From positions 62,001 through 126,000 of the forward strand of contig JAROAZ010000016.1 in assembly GCA_029432775.1 (NCBI GenBank): a stretch of DNA of 64,000 nt. Reading direction: 5' to 3'. Numbering within the stretch: the stretch's first letter is position 1; each line of letters begins with the position of its first letter. Under the pieces are notes generated by a model that saw only the letters and a list, made by a program, of their open reading frames with translations, was not told where the DNA came from and ran no database searches. The translations under genes and the position numbers were made by a program. Source of the DNA: Pontiellaceae bacterium B12227 (lineage in GTDB: Bacteria > Verrucomicrobiota > Kiritimatiellia > Kiritimatiellales > Pontiellaceae). Shown piece by piece: positions 37,637 to 46,466 of the stretch.

Positions 37637-39127
37637 ATGTATAAACTCAGACCATACCAACAGGAATCCGTTGATCGCACCCTCGCTTACTTCAGGAAGC
37701 GACGAAGCCCTGCGGTGATCGTTTTGCCTACGGGGGCCGGTAAGAGTTTGGTGATTGCGGAGTTGGCAAAAATAGCTAAAGGCCGCGTCTTAGTGCTCGC
37801 TCATGTCAAAGAGCTGGTCGAGCAAAACCATTTAAAATATGAAAGCTATGGCCTGCAGGCCGGAATCTATTCGGCGGGATTGAATCAGAAGGACAGCAAG
37901 CAGAAGGTTATCTTCGGCAGCATTCAGTCGGTCGCGAAGGCAAATGATGCCTTTTTCAGTAATTTCACGTTACTCGTGATCGACGAATGTCACCGCGTCG
38001 GCCTGGAACCAGACAGTCAATACGGGAAAGTCATCCAACAGCTCAGGCGGAACAATCAGCACATTTGCATCCTGGGCCTGACGGCAACCCCGTATCGCTT
38101 AGGACTCGGCTGGATCTATAATTACGCGCTGCGTGGGGAGGTGAAAACGCAGGCGCGGCGCTTCTTTAAGTGCTGCATCTACGAGCTGCCCCTTAAGTAT
38201 ATGATCCGGAACAACTATCTGACGCCCCCCGTAAAGGTCGATATTCCCGTCACATCGTACGACTTCTCCGAGCTTACCGAAGACGGCCATTCGTACACGA
38301 TGGCTCAACTGGAGAACGTGCTGAACCAGCAAAGACGACTCACGCCCCTGATCATCAAAAACATCATTAATATTACGGATAGCGACCAACGGCAGGGGGT
38401 GATGATTTTCAGCTCCACGGTGAAACATGCCAAGGAGATCATGCGGCATCTTCCGACGGGGCAAGCCCGACTGGTCCTGGGCACCACCGAGCTGAGCGAG
38501 CGCGATCAGATCGTTCATGATTTTAAGCAGAAAGCATTTACCTATTTAGTGAACGTATCCGTGTTAACGACGGGTTTCGACGCAGCGCATGTCGATGTAA
38601 TCGCGATCCTGCGCCCAACGGATTCGATTAGTTTGTATCAGCAGATCATCGGCCGCGGCTTGCGTTTGGATACCCATAAAAAGGATTGTCTGGTGTTGGA
38701 TTACACCGGGATGGGGCATAGCATTTTCAGCCCGGAGATTGGCGATAAGAAGCCGGCATCCGAATCGGTCGCCGTGCAAGTGCCCTGCCCCGAATGCGGC
38801 TTTGTGAACGACTTCTGGGGCATCGTCGACGACGAACCAGCCCTACCCGTTCCAATCATTGGAAGGTGTAGTATCGTTTCACCTCGTGAAACGAGGAAAA
38901 CGATCCCTGCGACAGAACAACGCGTGAACCTCTCTCTTCGTTCGTTATTTTCTGCGCAAATTATCAATCGCAAGCTCATGGCTCCGCTGCGCGGGGTGAG
39001 CCTGCGACCCTCCAGTTTATGGAGGAAAAAGACGCGGGGCTTTATTTATTCTTCGGTTCGTTGTCGGGCTGGACGTTTAGCCTGGAAGAAAAGAGCGCCA
39101 GAAGATTTTCAAAAAAGGCCGCGTTGA
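37637..39127 (+). pseudogene. radD: RadD/YejH-type DEAD-box helicase with C-terminus replaced by repeat A
   Basis: The first ~404 residues align closely with Rad[16 protein letters not shown], Walker [64 protein letters not shown] and the helicase end [10 protein letters not shown]. RadD is a repair factor acting at single-strand gaps. E. coli RadD is 586 residues and continues with a second zinc half and a C-terminal domain. Here the zinc motif has only [12 protein letters not shown] and then repeat A copy 2 begins (38850). The frame stays open through the repeat and into the antisense of the next gene, giving ~90 foreign residues. The helicase core is intact, but activity is doubtful because the C-terminal part is needed in E. 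coli (recalled, not checked). ATG 37637 or GTG 37628 may start it. Confidence 0.85.
38850..39000. repeat. Dispersed repeat A, copy 2 (full), interrupting radD
   Basis: Starts with TTCCAATCATTGGAA (38850-38864), then a hairpin (TTTCACCTCGTGAAA), GCGACAGAACAACGCG, and ends near GCGCGGGGTGAG. About 150 bases, nearly identical to 40942-41091. Confidence 0.9.
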
Positions 39128-40097
39128 ATGCTTCTCCCGTCAAGTCGCTTTCGGAAAACAGCATGATGGGATTTTCTTCCCGTTCGAGCAGGGGTCGGAG
39201 CTGCTCGTTAAGTTCTCGGAGCTTGCCGGAAAGGAAGAGGTCGCTGGTGTTTTTCTCTTCGAGTTCCCGGCATTGCAGGAACAGAATTTCCAGTGCGCGG
39301 AACAGGGGCGGCCAGCAAATCCAGCATGGCGGGTTTTGGTGGTTGTATAACAAGGTGCCTCGGTCATGCGGGTTGATGAGATAGATTTTTTTCCGCCCGA
39401 TCAGTTGTGCGCTGAAAACGATATGGGCCGCACTCATGTCGGTGATGGTGTCCTGAATATTTTTCTGGGAATAGCCGGTTTCCCGGGCTATGCCGCTGGG
39501 GTGCCCGTTGGTGTGAGTACACAGATAGGCATAAATTTCCGCCCTCGCGTTGAGTCCGATCAAGGCGCGTAACCTAAGCAGCGCGCATTCTGCCAAAGTA
39601 TAATTGAATCGACGGGCCAGGTTTCTGATTTCAACCGGACCGCGCAGAAGGCCGAATTGCGCGAAAACCGGATCAGTTGCCGTAGCCGCCGGGATAGGCT
39701 CATCGGTCGGATTGAGCTGAAACAGCGGGGAAGGAGTGGCAGGTATTTCAATATTCGGGAAATGCCACTTCAGCCGTTTGTTGTGGTTGCGCACCGTTTC
39801 TGCCATGGCTGCAACCGTGCGTTCGGACGCAAATCCATATTGCCGCTGAAGTGATTTGAGCCGGGGTAGATTAACAAACGCGGCATTTTCTGACAGCCAG
39901 TCCATGCTGAGATCGAACAGCCTGGGCTCCTCTCGTCCGATACCGGCTGTAAACAGCCAGAGCGCTTCAGGATCGATGATCCATCCATCACCGTCTTCAA
40001 GAGACGACGATGAGTGGACGCCCAGCTGAATCCATTGCCGCCAAAGGAATTCAATGAGAAGCTTTTTTAGGGAGTAGTTAAATTCTGGAAGCAACAT
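39042..40097 (-). CDS. Winged-helix protein next to a broken nucleotidyltransferase gene (possible antitoxin-like partner)
   Basis: A 351-residue soluble protein with no family I can name with certainty. The middle third ([30 protein letters not shown] to [24 protein letters not shown]) has a winged helix-turn-helix pattern. The tail ([14 protein letters not shown]) is polar. Its ATG lies 20 bases inside the 3' end of the nucleotidyltransferase relic (40078-40481), so the two were one operon. Regulator-plus-nucleotidyltransferase pairs occur in AbiE-like toxin-antitoxin systems, which makes an antitoxin role plausible but unproven. Its 3' end overlaps, tail to tail, the foreign tail of radD by 86 bases. 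Confidence 0.65.
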   Translation of the reverse strand: MLLPEFNYSLKKLLIEFLWRQWIQLGVHSSSSLEDGDGWIIDPEALWLFTAGIGREEPRLFDLSMDWLSENAAFVNLPRLKSLQRQYGFASERTVAAMAETVRNHNKRLKWHFPNIEIPATPSPLFQLNPTDEPIPAATATDPVFAQFGLLRGPVEIRNLARRFNYTLAECALLRLRALIGLNARAEIYAYLCTHTNGHPSGIARETGYSQKNIQDTITDMSAAHIVFSAQLIGRKKIYLINPHDRGTLLYNHQNPPCWICWPPLFRALEILFLQCRELEEKNTSDLFLSGKLRELNEQLRPLLEREENPIMLFSESDLTGEAFNAAFFENLLALFSSRLNVQPDNEPKNK

Positions 40098-40481
40098 CGC
40101 TATATCCCAATTGGTTAAGCATGGAGGTGAGCATCATTTTAAAACCGGGAGAGCCGTCGTGGGTAAGAGACCAGTTTGCCGCGGCCTCCACTTCTTCTGA
40201 GGAGGGATTCAGTTTGAGAAGGTCATCCACATGGCGTCCCGGGCCGGAGTCGATCGCAGCGAACAATTTAAGGTGGATCTGGAGATAGGGCTTCGGCCTC
40301 TTCGTTGAGAAGCGCCAGGATATCAACATCGGACGTGGTTCTAACTACAAGCGATTTTGCGATTAATGCCGCCCCGCCGCAAATGACCAGGTGGAAGCGC
40401 TGACTGCCTTCATGTTCCATGATATTCGCCTAGCAGGCTTAAGGACTGGTCTAGCTGTTCTCGTTTCAGTTCGGTTTTCAT
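40078..40481 (-). pseudogene. Frameshifted DUF6036-like nucleotidyltransferase (AbiEii-type toxin relic)
   Basis: Three fragments in three frames rebuild one protein. Fragment 1 (ATG 40481, GGGAGG site upstream) reads MKTELKREQLDQSLSLLGEY. Fragment 2 (40420-40268) reads RFHLVICGGAALIAKS and TTSDVDILALL, the nucleotidyltransferase G-G...D-V-D core. Fragment 3 (40329-40078) reads LKLFAAIDSGPGRHVDDLLKL and ends the protein. Two frameshifts and a loss of perhaps 40-50 residues between fragments 2 and 3 make it inactive. The family (DUF6036/AbiEii) is assigned from these motifs. Confidence 0.72.
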
Positions 40482-40569
40482 GTATTGCCTCCCGAATAAT
40501 AATCAGGTTAGGGCACTTATAATAAGTGGTCAAGACTATATGTAGAGGTTTTTCGCATGGATTGATTGG

Positions 40570-40812
40570 ATTATCCTAAAAACAGAAATGGACGAGTTTG
40601 CTGCAGCCACAAGATTTTGAAGCCGACGACGTAGAAATCTACTTCGAGGCTTTAAAACCGCAGTGGATGCGGGGAAATCGTCCACCCGAAGGGAGAAAAT
40701 GAAGGGAAACAAAGCCCTCACCCACAGGGTGAACGGATCGATTTGCGATTAACCCCGTTTTCATTGAACCAAAATCGGTTTCCTTCATTTTCATTTCCGT
40801 TTTTAGGATTAT
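40570..40812. mobile_element. MITE-like element with 21-base terminal inverted repeats
   Basis: Left end (40570-40590) ATTATCCTAAAAACAGAAATG and right end (40792-40812) is its inverse with two mismatches (ATAATCC and AACGG). 243 bases, no coding capacity, and no clear target duplication. The shape fits a non-autonomous element moved by a transposase elsewhere. Confidence 0.65.
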
Positions 40813-40941
40813 ATATGCCAAGGGGTGACAGCTATGGGGTTGCTTGATGAGGTGGCGGCTTGGCGCTCACGCCGAAACCTTTCAACAGCAGACAGCCTTT
40901 GCGTACGTGCGGCGCGCTGGGATATGATTGCGCCCTACCTT

Positions 40942-41091
40942 TTCCAATCATTGGAAGGTGTAGTGTCGTTTCACCTCGTGAAACGAGGAAAACGATCCCT
41001 GCGACAGAACAACGCGTGAACCTCTCTCTTCGTTCGTTATTTTCTGCGAAAATTATCAATCGCAAGCTCATGGTCCCGCTGCACGGGGTGA
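40942..41091. repeat. Dispersed repeat A, copy 3 (full)
   Basis: About 150 bases, starting with TTCCAATCATTGGAA at 40942-40956 and matching copy 2 to its end with a few differences. The same left flank (CCCTAC) precedes copies 2 and 3. Confidence 0.9.
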
Positions 41092-41158
41092 CGCATAGCG
41101 AGTTTGACCGAAGGGAGAACAACCGTTCCTATACTTTAACCGCCCTCCATGTGTTCCA

Positions 41159-41185
41159 CTTGAGGTCGCATTTTGCGACCTCAAG
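41159..41185. repeat. Perfect 12-base-arm hairpin
   Basis: CTTGAGGTCGCA, TTT, TGCGACCTCAAG. Not followed by a T-run, so it is not a typical terminator. Confidence 0.85.
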
Positions 41186-41209
41186 GAAAAGGGGTCGGCT
41201 CTCGGGTTT

Positions 41210-41284
41210 AAGGAAAGCGATTCCTCCTGCGACAGAACAACGCTTTCCCCGCTGCGCGGGGTGAAGCGTTCCTACACTTTAACC
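41210..41284. repeat. Partial repeat A tail
   Basis: GCGACAGAACAACGC then CCCCGCTGCGCGGGGTGAAGCG and CTTTAACCGCCC repeat the end of copy 3 and its right flank, so this is a short direct duplication. Confidence 0.65.
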
Positions 41285-41314
41285 GCCCGCCACGTCGGGG
41301 ACATGGCCTACATT

Positions 41315-41329
41315 TTCCAACGTTTGGAA
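41315..41329. repeat. TTCCAA-N3-TTGGAA palindrome, intergenic
   Basis: TTCCAACGTTTGGAA. Confidence 0.85.
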
Positions 41330-41444
41330 ACTCTGCGTCGTCACGTCTTAGCGGTCAAAAAAACTCTGCGGCTCTGTGGTGAAGAAATCTTATCCACCGA
41401 ACGGCGCGCTGGGACAGCGAGCCCTACCCGATAAAATCCCTTTC

Positions 41445-43184
41445 CTACCAGCCGAGGATCAGGATGATGGCTACTAACAGGGCCAGGTAGATTAAACCGC
41501 CGTTGATCCAGGTGGATAGGCGGATTTCGCCTTTAGTGAAAAAGGTCCAGAAGTTTTGTTTCCATTGGTCCGAGATGCCCATGTGCAGGGGGGCGCTGGT
41601 TTCCCGTGTAATTAGATTGCGGATGCGGGTGGGCACCAATCGGACGATGAAGCTGAGTACCCTTTCGTAGATCCCAAGAATGTCGCCCATGGGGATCTCT
41701 AATGCGGCACGGTAGCCCAGACGAATGACCGCGTATGAGATTCCTGCTGCAAGAAGCACCGGCCAGAGCGCTCCCCACCAGTATTTCGGACTGAACGCAG
41801 CAGATGCTTTGTCGAAGATTCCGAAGGCCGAAAGCACCAGCGGAAACGCGAGCAGCAACAGAATGGATCCCCACCATGCGGTGGTTTGAAGCCGATCGGC
41901 TTTATGTCCGCCCTGATCGCCGCGCGGTCGCGCCAGCACCACAAAGCGGGCCATCACAAATGCTGTGAGCACCGTGGTAAGCGGGAGCAGCGTCTTGATC
42001 ACCGTTGCCCAGGGAAGTCCACTGCCTTTGAGCGCGTATTTTAAGGGGAACTTAGCCATCGCCCCCGCGAGCAACGGGAACCCTGCAAACGATGCGGCGA
42101 GCACGGCGAGCCCCACATAGACAGCGACCCCGCGTTTCGCGGACGGCGTGACACTGCATCCCAGGAAGAGCGCCCCTTTGTTGATCCCATGGAAACAGGC
42201 GTAGACGAGCATCGCCACCGAAGCCGTTTTCCAGAGTTCAGGTTCGTATAGAGACAAGCCGATCAGCAGTAGCATAACGCCCATCTTGCTGACACTTGAA
42301 TAGGCCAGCAGGGCCTTTGGGTTGGACTGCGTGAGGCCCACACAGAGTCCCCAGAACATCGTGACCACACCGATCACCGCGGCGCCCTGCCCAATCGCCG
42401 GCAATGCAGCCTCACCGAGCGGGAGGAACCGGATCCAACCGAGCACGCCGGCCTTGATCATGCATCCGCTCAACACCGCACTGGCAGGCGTAGGCGCGGC
42501 GGGATGCGCAAGGGGCAGCCAGACGTGTAAAGGCAGTACGCCCGCCTTGATGCTGAAACCAACCAGTACGAGAAGCGCGACCACCGGAAGTTCCGGAGCG
42601 GTTGCCAGGTAGGCCCGAATATCCGGCAGTAAAACCGAGTCCGCTCCGGCCGCACCCATTACAGCAGCAGGAAATACCAGCGCTTCGCCGATGACCACCA
42701 GGACGATATAGACCAGTGATGCTCTCTTAGCCAGGGCATCGCCGGAATGAACCACCAGGCCATACGACGCGAAACTCATCAGAGCGAAGAGGGAGTAGTA
42801 CGCGACGGCGTCGTTCGCAACGGTCAGACCGAAGTTGCCGGTCATCGCAATCAGGAAGCAGGCAAAGAAACGAGCCTTGTTCGGTCCTTTGACATAGCCG
42901 GTCGCATGAACCCCTGCGAAAAACCACATCATCGCCGTGAAGAAAAGAAATACGCGGCCGATCTGATCAAAGCCCGCACTGACACCGAGCAGATAGGTAA
43001 CGGACTCACCGAAATGACCCGGCTGGGCGATGAGGGCGATGAGGGCAGAAGGCAGGGCGATTGGACCCGTAAGGCGGTAGATCAGCGGACGCAGACGCGG
43101 GATCATCAGGAACAGCGCCAGCACCAAAGGAAGCCCTGTAACGCCCACGCACATCCAACCCGGAATGACAAATTGCGGTATCAT
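41445..43184 (-). CDS. Mrp/Mbh-like antiporter NuoL/M/N-family subunit (A/L-like)
   Basis: A 579-residue membrane protein of the proton-conducting transporter family; third ion-translocating subunit of the operon and its last gene. ATG 43184 is chosen: it overlaps the preceding stop by four bases and starts a normal hydrophobic N-terminus (MIPQFVIPGWM). Key residues include Lys in IKAGVLPLHVWLP and in GCMIKAGVLGWIR, as in other family members. A long C-terminal part ends in a last membrane helix (LIYLALLVAIILILGW). It works with the two preceding subunits and the small E, F, G, B and C subunits. Confidence 0.88.
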   Translation of the reverse strand: MIPQFVIPGWMCVGVTGLPLVLALFLMIPRLRPLIYRLTGPIALPSALIALIAQPGHFGESVTYLLGVSAGFDQIGRVFLFFTAMMWFFAGVHATGYVKGPNKARFFACFLIAMTGNFGLTVANDAVAYYSLFALMSFASYGLVVHSGDALAKRASLVYIVLVVIGEALVFPAAVMGAAGADSVLLPDIRAYLATAPELPVVALLVLVGFSIKAGVLPLHVWLPLAHPAAPTPASAVLSGCMIKAGVLGWIRFLPLGEAALPAIGQGAAVIGVVTMFWGLCVGLTQSNPKALLAYSSVSKMGVMLLLIGLSLYEPELWKTASVAMLVYACFHGINKGALFLGCSVTPSAKRGVAVYVGLAVLAASFAGFPLLAGAMAKFPLKYALKGSGLPWATVIKTLLPLTTVLTAFVMARFVVLARPRGDQGGHKADRLQTTAWWGSILLLLAFPLVLSAFGIFDKASAAFSPKYWWGALWPVLLAAGISYAVIRLGYRAALEIPMGDILGIYERVLSFIVRLVPTRIRNLITRETSAPLHMGISDQWKQNFWTFFTKGEIRLSTWINGGLIYLALLVAIILILGW

Positions 43185-44680
43185 TGGAGTCCGTACTCCC
43201 TCAGAGCGATGAGCTTCGCCCACGCAAGCGGGCTGAAGGGCATGCCGGCGAATATGCCGGCGGCGAGCACGCACAGCGCCGTGAACAACGGCGGGATCAG
43301 CAGATACAGATGAATCTCCAGCTTGCGTCCGTTTTCGGGCGGATCGAATGGCACGTCCGGTTCCTTGAACCAGACGCGGTAGACGATCGGAAGGAAGTAG
43401 GCCGCATTCAGCAGCGTGCTGCCGAGCAGGACCGCGACCACCCATCCCTGCCCCGCCGCAATCGCACCCAGACCGAGATACCATTTGCTGATGAAGCCCG
43501 CCATGGGCGGGATACCGACCATCGCACAGGCGGCGATGGAGAAGGACGCCATCGTGATCGGCATGCGCCGACCGAGGCCGTTCATCTGACTGATCTTCTT
43601 GATGTGCACCTCTTCGGCCAGGTTGCCGGCAACAAAGAACATGGTGATTTTCATGATGCCCTGATGGAAGAGGTGAACCAGCCCACCGACCGTTGCCAAC
43701 GGGCCGATAATGGCCGCACCGAGAATGATGTACGAGACCTGACTGACGGTTGAATAGGCCAGTCTGCGCTTGAAGTCATCCTGCCGCAGCGCACGCATGG
43801 ACCCGTAGATGATGGTGGCTGCGGCTGCGGCCGCGAGCCAGGGCCGGACGCCGAGTTCCGTACAGACGCCCGGGCCATAGACGTCATAAACGATTCGCAT
43901 GATCCCGAACGCCCCCGCTTTGACGACGGCAACGGCGTGCAGCAGCGCACTCACCGGCGCGGGGGCAACCATCGCTACGGGAAGCCATCCGTGCAAAGGA
44001 ATCAGGGCTGCTTTCACGCCGAACCCGATGATGAGCATCGTGAAGATGATCGTCAGCTCTAGCTGATGGCTGGCAACAAAGGGAATCAGCATGCCGCCCG
44101 TAACAAAGTTGGCCGCTCCGACAATGGATTTCAACCAGACAATCGCAACGAGGAGCAGCGCCCCGCCCCCCAGCGTGTAGATCAGATAGATGCGTCCGGC
44201 TTTGATCGCATCAGCTCCTCCGCGATGCGTGACCAGGGGATAGGTCGTGATGGTCAGCAGTTCGTAGAAAACGAGGAAGGTAAAGAGATTACCGGCCAGC
44301 GCAATGCCGGTTGTTGCACTGACGCATAGGCTGAAGAACCCGAAAAACCGGCTTCGGTCGTGCCCATGTGAAACATCCATGTATCCGATCGCATAGATCG
44401 TGGTCACCAGCCAAAGCAAGGCAGACAGGCTCACAAACAGGAGCGATAAGGCGTCGGCATGCAGGACGATCTCGAAACCGAAGAACAGGGGAAGCGTGAA
44501 CCGGTAGTTCTCTCCCCGGGAAACGCCGATTAAGAGAAATACAACCAGCAGCACCTTCAGCGAGGCCGTGGTCAGGTTCACAAACGTACGCAGGCCACGA
44601 CTCTCTTCATCGACAAAAAAGATGATGAGCGCCGCAATCAGCGAGGTGGCCGGAATCAGTAATGGAAGCCATTCGTTCAT
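43181..44680 (-). CDS. Mrp/Mbh-like antiporter subunit, NuoM/MrpD type
   Basis: A 499-residue polytopic proton/cation-translocating subunit. The signature region reads KAALIPLHGWLP then APAPVSALLHAVAVVKAGAFGI, with both conserved lysines. About 13-14 membrane helices are expected. Four-base overlaps with both neighbours. Confidence 0.9.
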   Translation of the reverse strand: MNEWLPLLIPATSLIAALIIFFVDEESRGLRTFVNLTTASLKVLLVVFLLIGVSRGENYRFTLPLFFGFEIVLHADALSLLFVSLSALLWLVTTIYAIGYMDVSHGHDRSRFFGFFSLCVSATTGIALAGNLFTFLVFYELLTITTYPLVTHRGGADAIKAGRIYLIYTLGGGALLLVAIVWLKSIVGAANFVTGGMLIPFVASHQLELTIIFTMLIIGFGVKAALIPLHGWLPVAMVAPAPVSALLHAVAVVKAGAFGIMRIVYDVYGPGVCTELGVRPWLAAAAAATIIYGSMRALRQDDFKRRLAYSTVSQVSYIILGAAIIGPLATVGGLVHLFHQGIMKITMFFVAGNLAEEVHIKKISQMNGLGRRMPITMASFSIAACAMVGIPPMAGFISKWYLGLGAIAAGQGWVVAVLLGSTLLNAAYFLPIVYRVWFKEPDVPFDPPENGRKLEIHLYLLIPPLFTALCVLAAGIFAGMPFSPLAWAKLIALREYGLQ

Positions 44681-46161
44681 GGGAGCAGGGCCTCCGGGGC
44701 AAATGATACAAGCGAAACCGGGGAGTCGACGCCCAGAACGCCGAGGAGCACCGGGGTGAAGAAACCGAGGGATACGGCTACAACAGCGAGCGACAGCACC
44801 GAGTAGGTCATGACAACAGGCGCTTTCAGCTGTGGCGCGTTCTCATCCGGTGTGGTCATGAACTGCTCCAGTACGCGGAAGATGTAGCAAAAGGCCAGCA
44901 GACCGCCGCAGACGATGACGACTCCGTATCCCCATTGTCCGGTTATAAATGCTGCCTTCAGCAGCATCCATTTCCCGACGAATCCGCCGGACGGCGGCAG
45001 CCCCATCAGGTTCACGCCGGCCAGCGCGAACGCAAAGGTCACCATCGGCAGTTGCCGTCCTGCGCCGCGAAGCTCGGATATGCGGTCATGCCCGTACACG
45101 TTAATAAAGATTCCAGCGGCAAGGAAGGCACCGGATTTGGCGATCGCGTGCGACACGGCGAAGAGGATGCTGCCTGACCACGCAATTCCTGAACCTTCAA
45201 CGGCCGTATTGCAAAGCGGGAAAACGAGGAACAGATATCCGATCTGGCTTACGGTCGAATACGCGACGAGCATCTTGAGTCGTTCCTGCCGCATCGCCTG
45301 CCACCCGCCCCAGAGGATCGCACCGCAGCCGAGCAGTCCGATCAGTTGACCCAGCTTCGCCAAATCCAACGCCGGAAACGCGTAGAACCACAATCGCGCG
45401 ACCATGTAGAACGAGGCCGTCACGACGAGGCCCGACAAGGCCGCACTCACCGGCGCGGGGGCGCTCGAGTGCGCGGGCGGAAGCCAGAAATGCATCGGGA
45501 ACAGGGCCGACTTGATGATCAGACCGCCGATCATGAGCGCGATCGCCGCGTAGGCCGTGAGGTCAGGCGTGATGGCGTTGCCCAGCATCGCCAGGTCGAG
45601 GACTCCAAAGCGCATATAAAGGAGGCCGACGCCGAACAGATAGGACATAGAGCCCAGGAGCGCCAGCAACAGGTAGCGCAGGCTTGCCTTGATTGCATCG
45701 CGCGTTCCTGCCAGGGCGATCAAGGGAATCGCACCGAGGCTGACCAACTCAAGCGTAACGTACAGATTGAAGATGTCACCGGAAATAAAGAGGCCGTTCA
45801 GACCGCCCCAGAGCAACAGCCAGATGGGCCAGAAGAGTTGTTGTTTCCGGCTGCCTGATTTGAAATAGGTCAGGCTGTAGACACTGATGACCAGTCCAAC
45901 CAAACCGCTCAGCCCGAGCATGACAGCGGCAAGCCCATCGGCCCTGAGCACGATACCCAGCGGAGCCCCCCACCCGCCGACTTCATGGACCAACGTGAAC
46001 GACTGATGCACCGCATGGCTGACGCGGAATGAGGCGAGCGCGGTGCCAATGGCGCCGGCAAGGCTCAGCAGCAGAACGGAACGCCCCCGGATAAGGAACA
46101 CCACGGTTCCGAAGATAAGCGGCAGCAGGACCGGCCAGATGAGGATCGAAGACTGCGTCAT
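44677..46161 (-). CDS. mrpD: Mrp/Mbh-like antiporter subunit, MrpD type, with a missing lysine
   Basis: A 494-residue NuoN/MrpD-family membrane subunit. The first conserved lysine is present (IIKSALFPMHFWLPPAH). In the second helix the usual Lys (VVKAG or LTKVG) is replaced: the sequence is SGLVVTASFYMVAR. In complex I relatives that lysine is part of the proton path, so this copy may be a structural or altered-route subunit. It starts four bases inside the mrpC end. Confidence 0.87.
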   Translation of the reverse strand: MTQSSILIWPVLLPLIFGTVVFLIRGRSVLLLSLAGAIGTALASFRVSHAVHQSFTLVHEVGGWGAPLGIVLRADGLAAVMLGLSGLVGLVISVYSLTYFKSGSRKQQLFWPIWLLLWGGLNGLFISGDIFNLYVTLELVSLGAIPLIALAGTRDAIKASLRYLLLALLGSMSYLFGVGLLYMRFGVLDLAMLGNAITPDLTAYAAIALMIGGLIIKSALFPMHFWLPPAHSSAPAPVSAALSGLVVTASFYMVARLWFYAFPALDLAKLGQLIGLLGCGAILWGGWQAMRQERLKMLVAYSTVSQIGYLFLVFPLCNTAVEGSGIAWSGSILFAVSHAIAKSGAFLAAGIFINVYGHDRISELRGAGRQLPMVTFAFALAGVNLMGLPPSGGFVGKWMLLKAAFITGQWGYGVVIVCGGLLAFCYIFRVLEQFMTTPDENAPQLKAPVVMTYSVLSLAVVAVSLGFFTPVLLGVLGVDSPVSLVSFAPEALLP

Positions 46162-46466
46162 TCGTCGTCCTCCTCATCAAGGGTCAACGAACCGGTTTCG
46201 TCATGATACCTGCACAGCAGGGACAGCAGCAGGGCCGTCGCACTGACGGCAACCACGATCCCCGTGAGCACCAGCGCGTGCGGAACGGGATCGATCGGAC
46301 CGTCGGCCTGCCGGTCGGCTGAAGAGACCAGGAAAAGAAAAATACCGGTTCCGATAAAGTTTCCGGCCAGGATCTTACGCAGGATGTTGCGCTGAGAGAG
46401 AAAGTGAAACAGGCCGAGGCCGGCGATGGCGATACCGGTGATCGCATAGATCAGAGACGTGCTCAT
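46158..46466 (-). CDS. mrpC: Mrp-type antiporter subunit C (NuoK-like)
   Basis: A 102-residue membrane protein of three helices, homologous to NuoK. ATG 46466 gives the normal start (MSTSLIYAITGIAIAGLGL); it overlaps the preceding stop by four bases. The C-terminus is acidic (LTLDEEDDE). Confidence 0.88.
   Translation of the reverse strand: MSTSLIYAITGIAIAGLGLFHFLSQRNILRKILAGNFIGTGIFLFLVSSADRQADGPIDPVPHALVLTGIVVAVSATALLLSLLCRYHDETGSLTLDEEDDE

Larger units (their letters stand above)
40482..41444. other. Gene-free 0.96-kb stretch of repeats
   Basis: No intact gene. It contains a MITE-like element (40570), repeat A copy 3 (40942), a perfect hairpin (41159), a partial repeat A tail (41210-41280) and a palindrome (41315). 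Confidence 0.75.

Noticed and set aside
38701..38979. Small protein conserved in repeat A (reads [18 protein letters not shown] on the minus strand; also at 40832-41122)
   Set aside because: The two translations agree only because the DNA copies are nearly identical. There is no ribosome site and no difference pattern that favours protein conservation.
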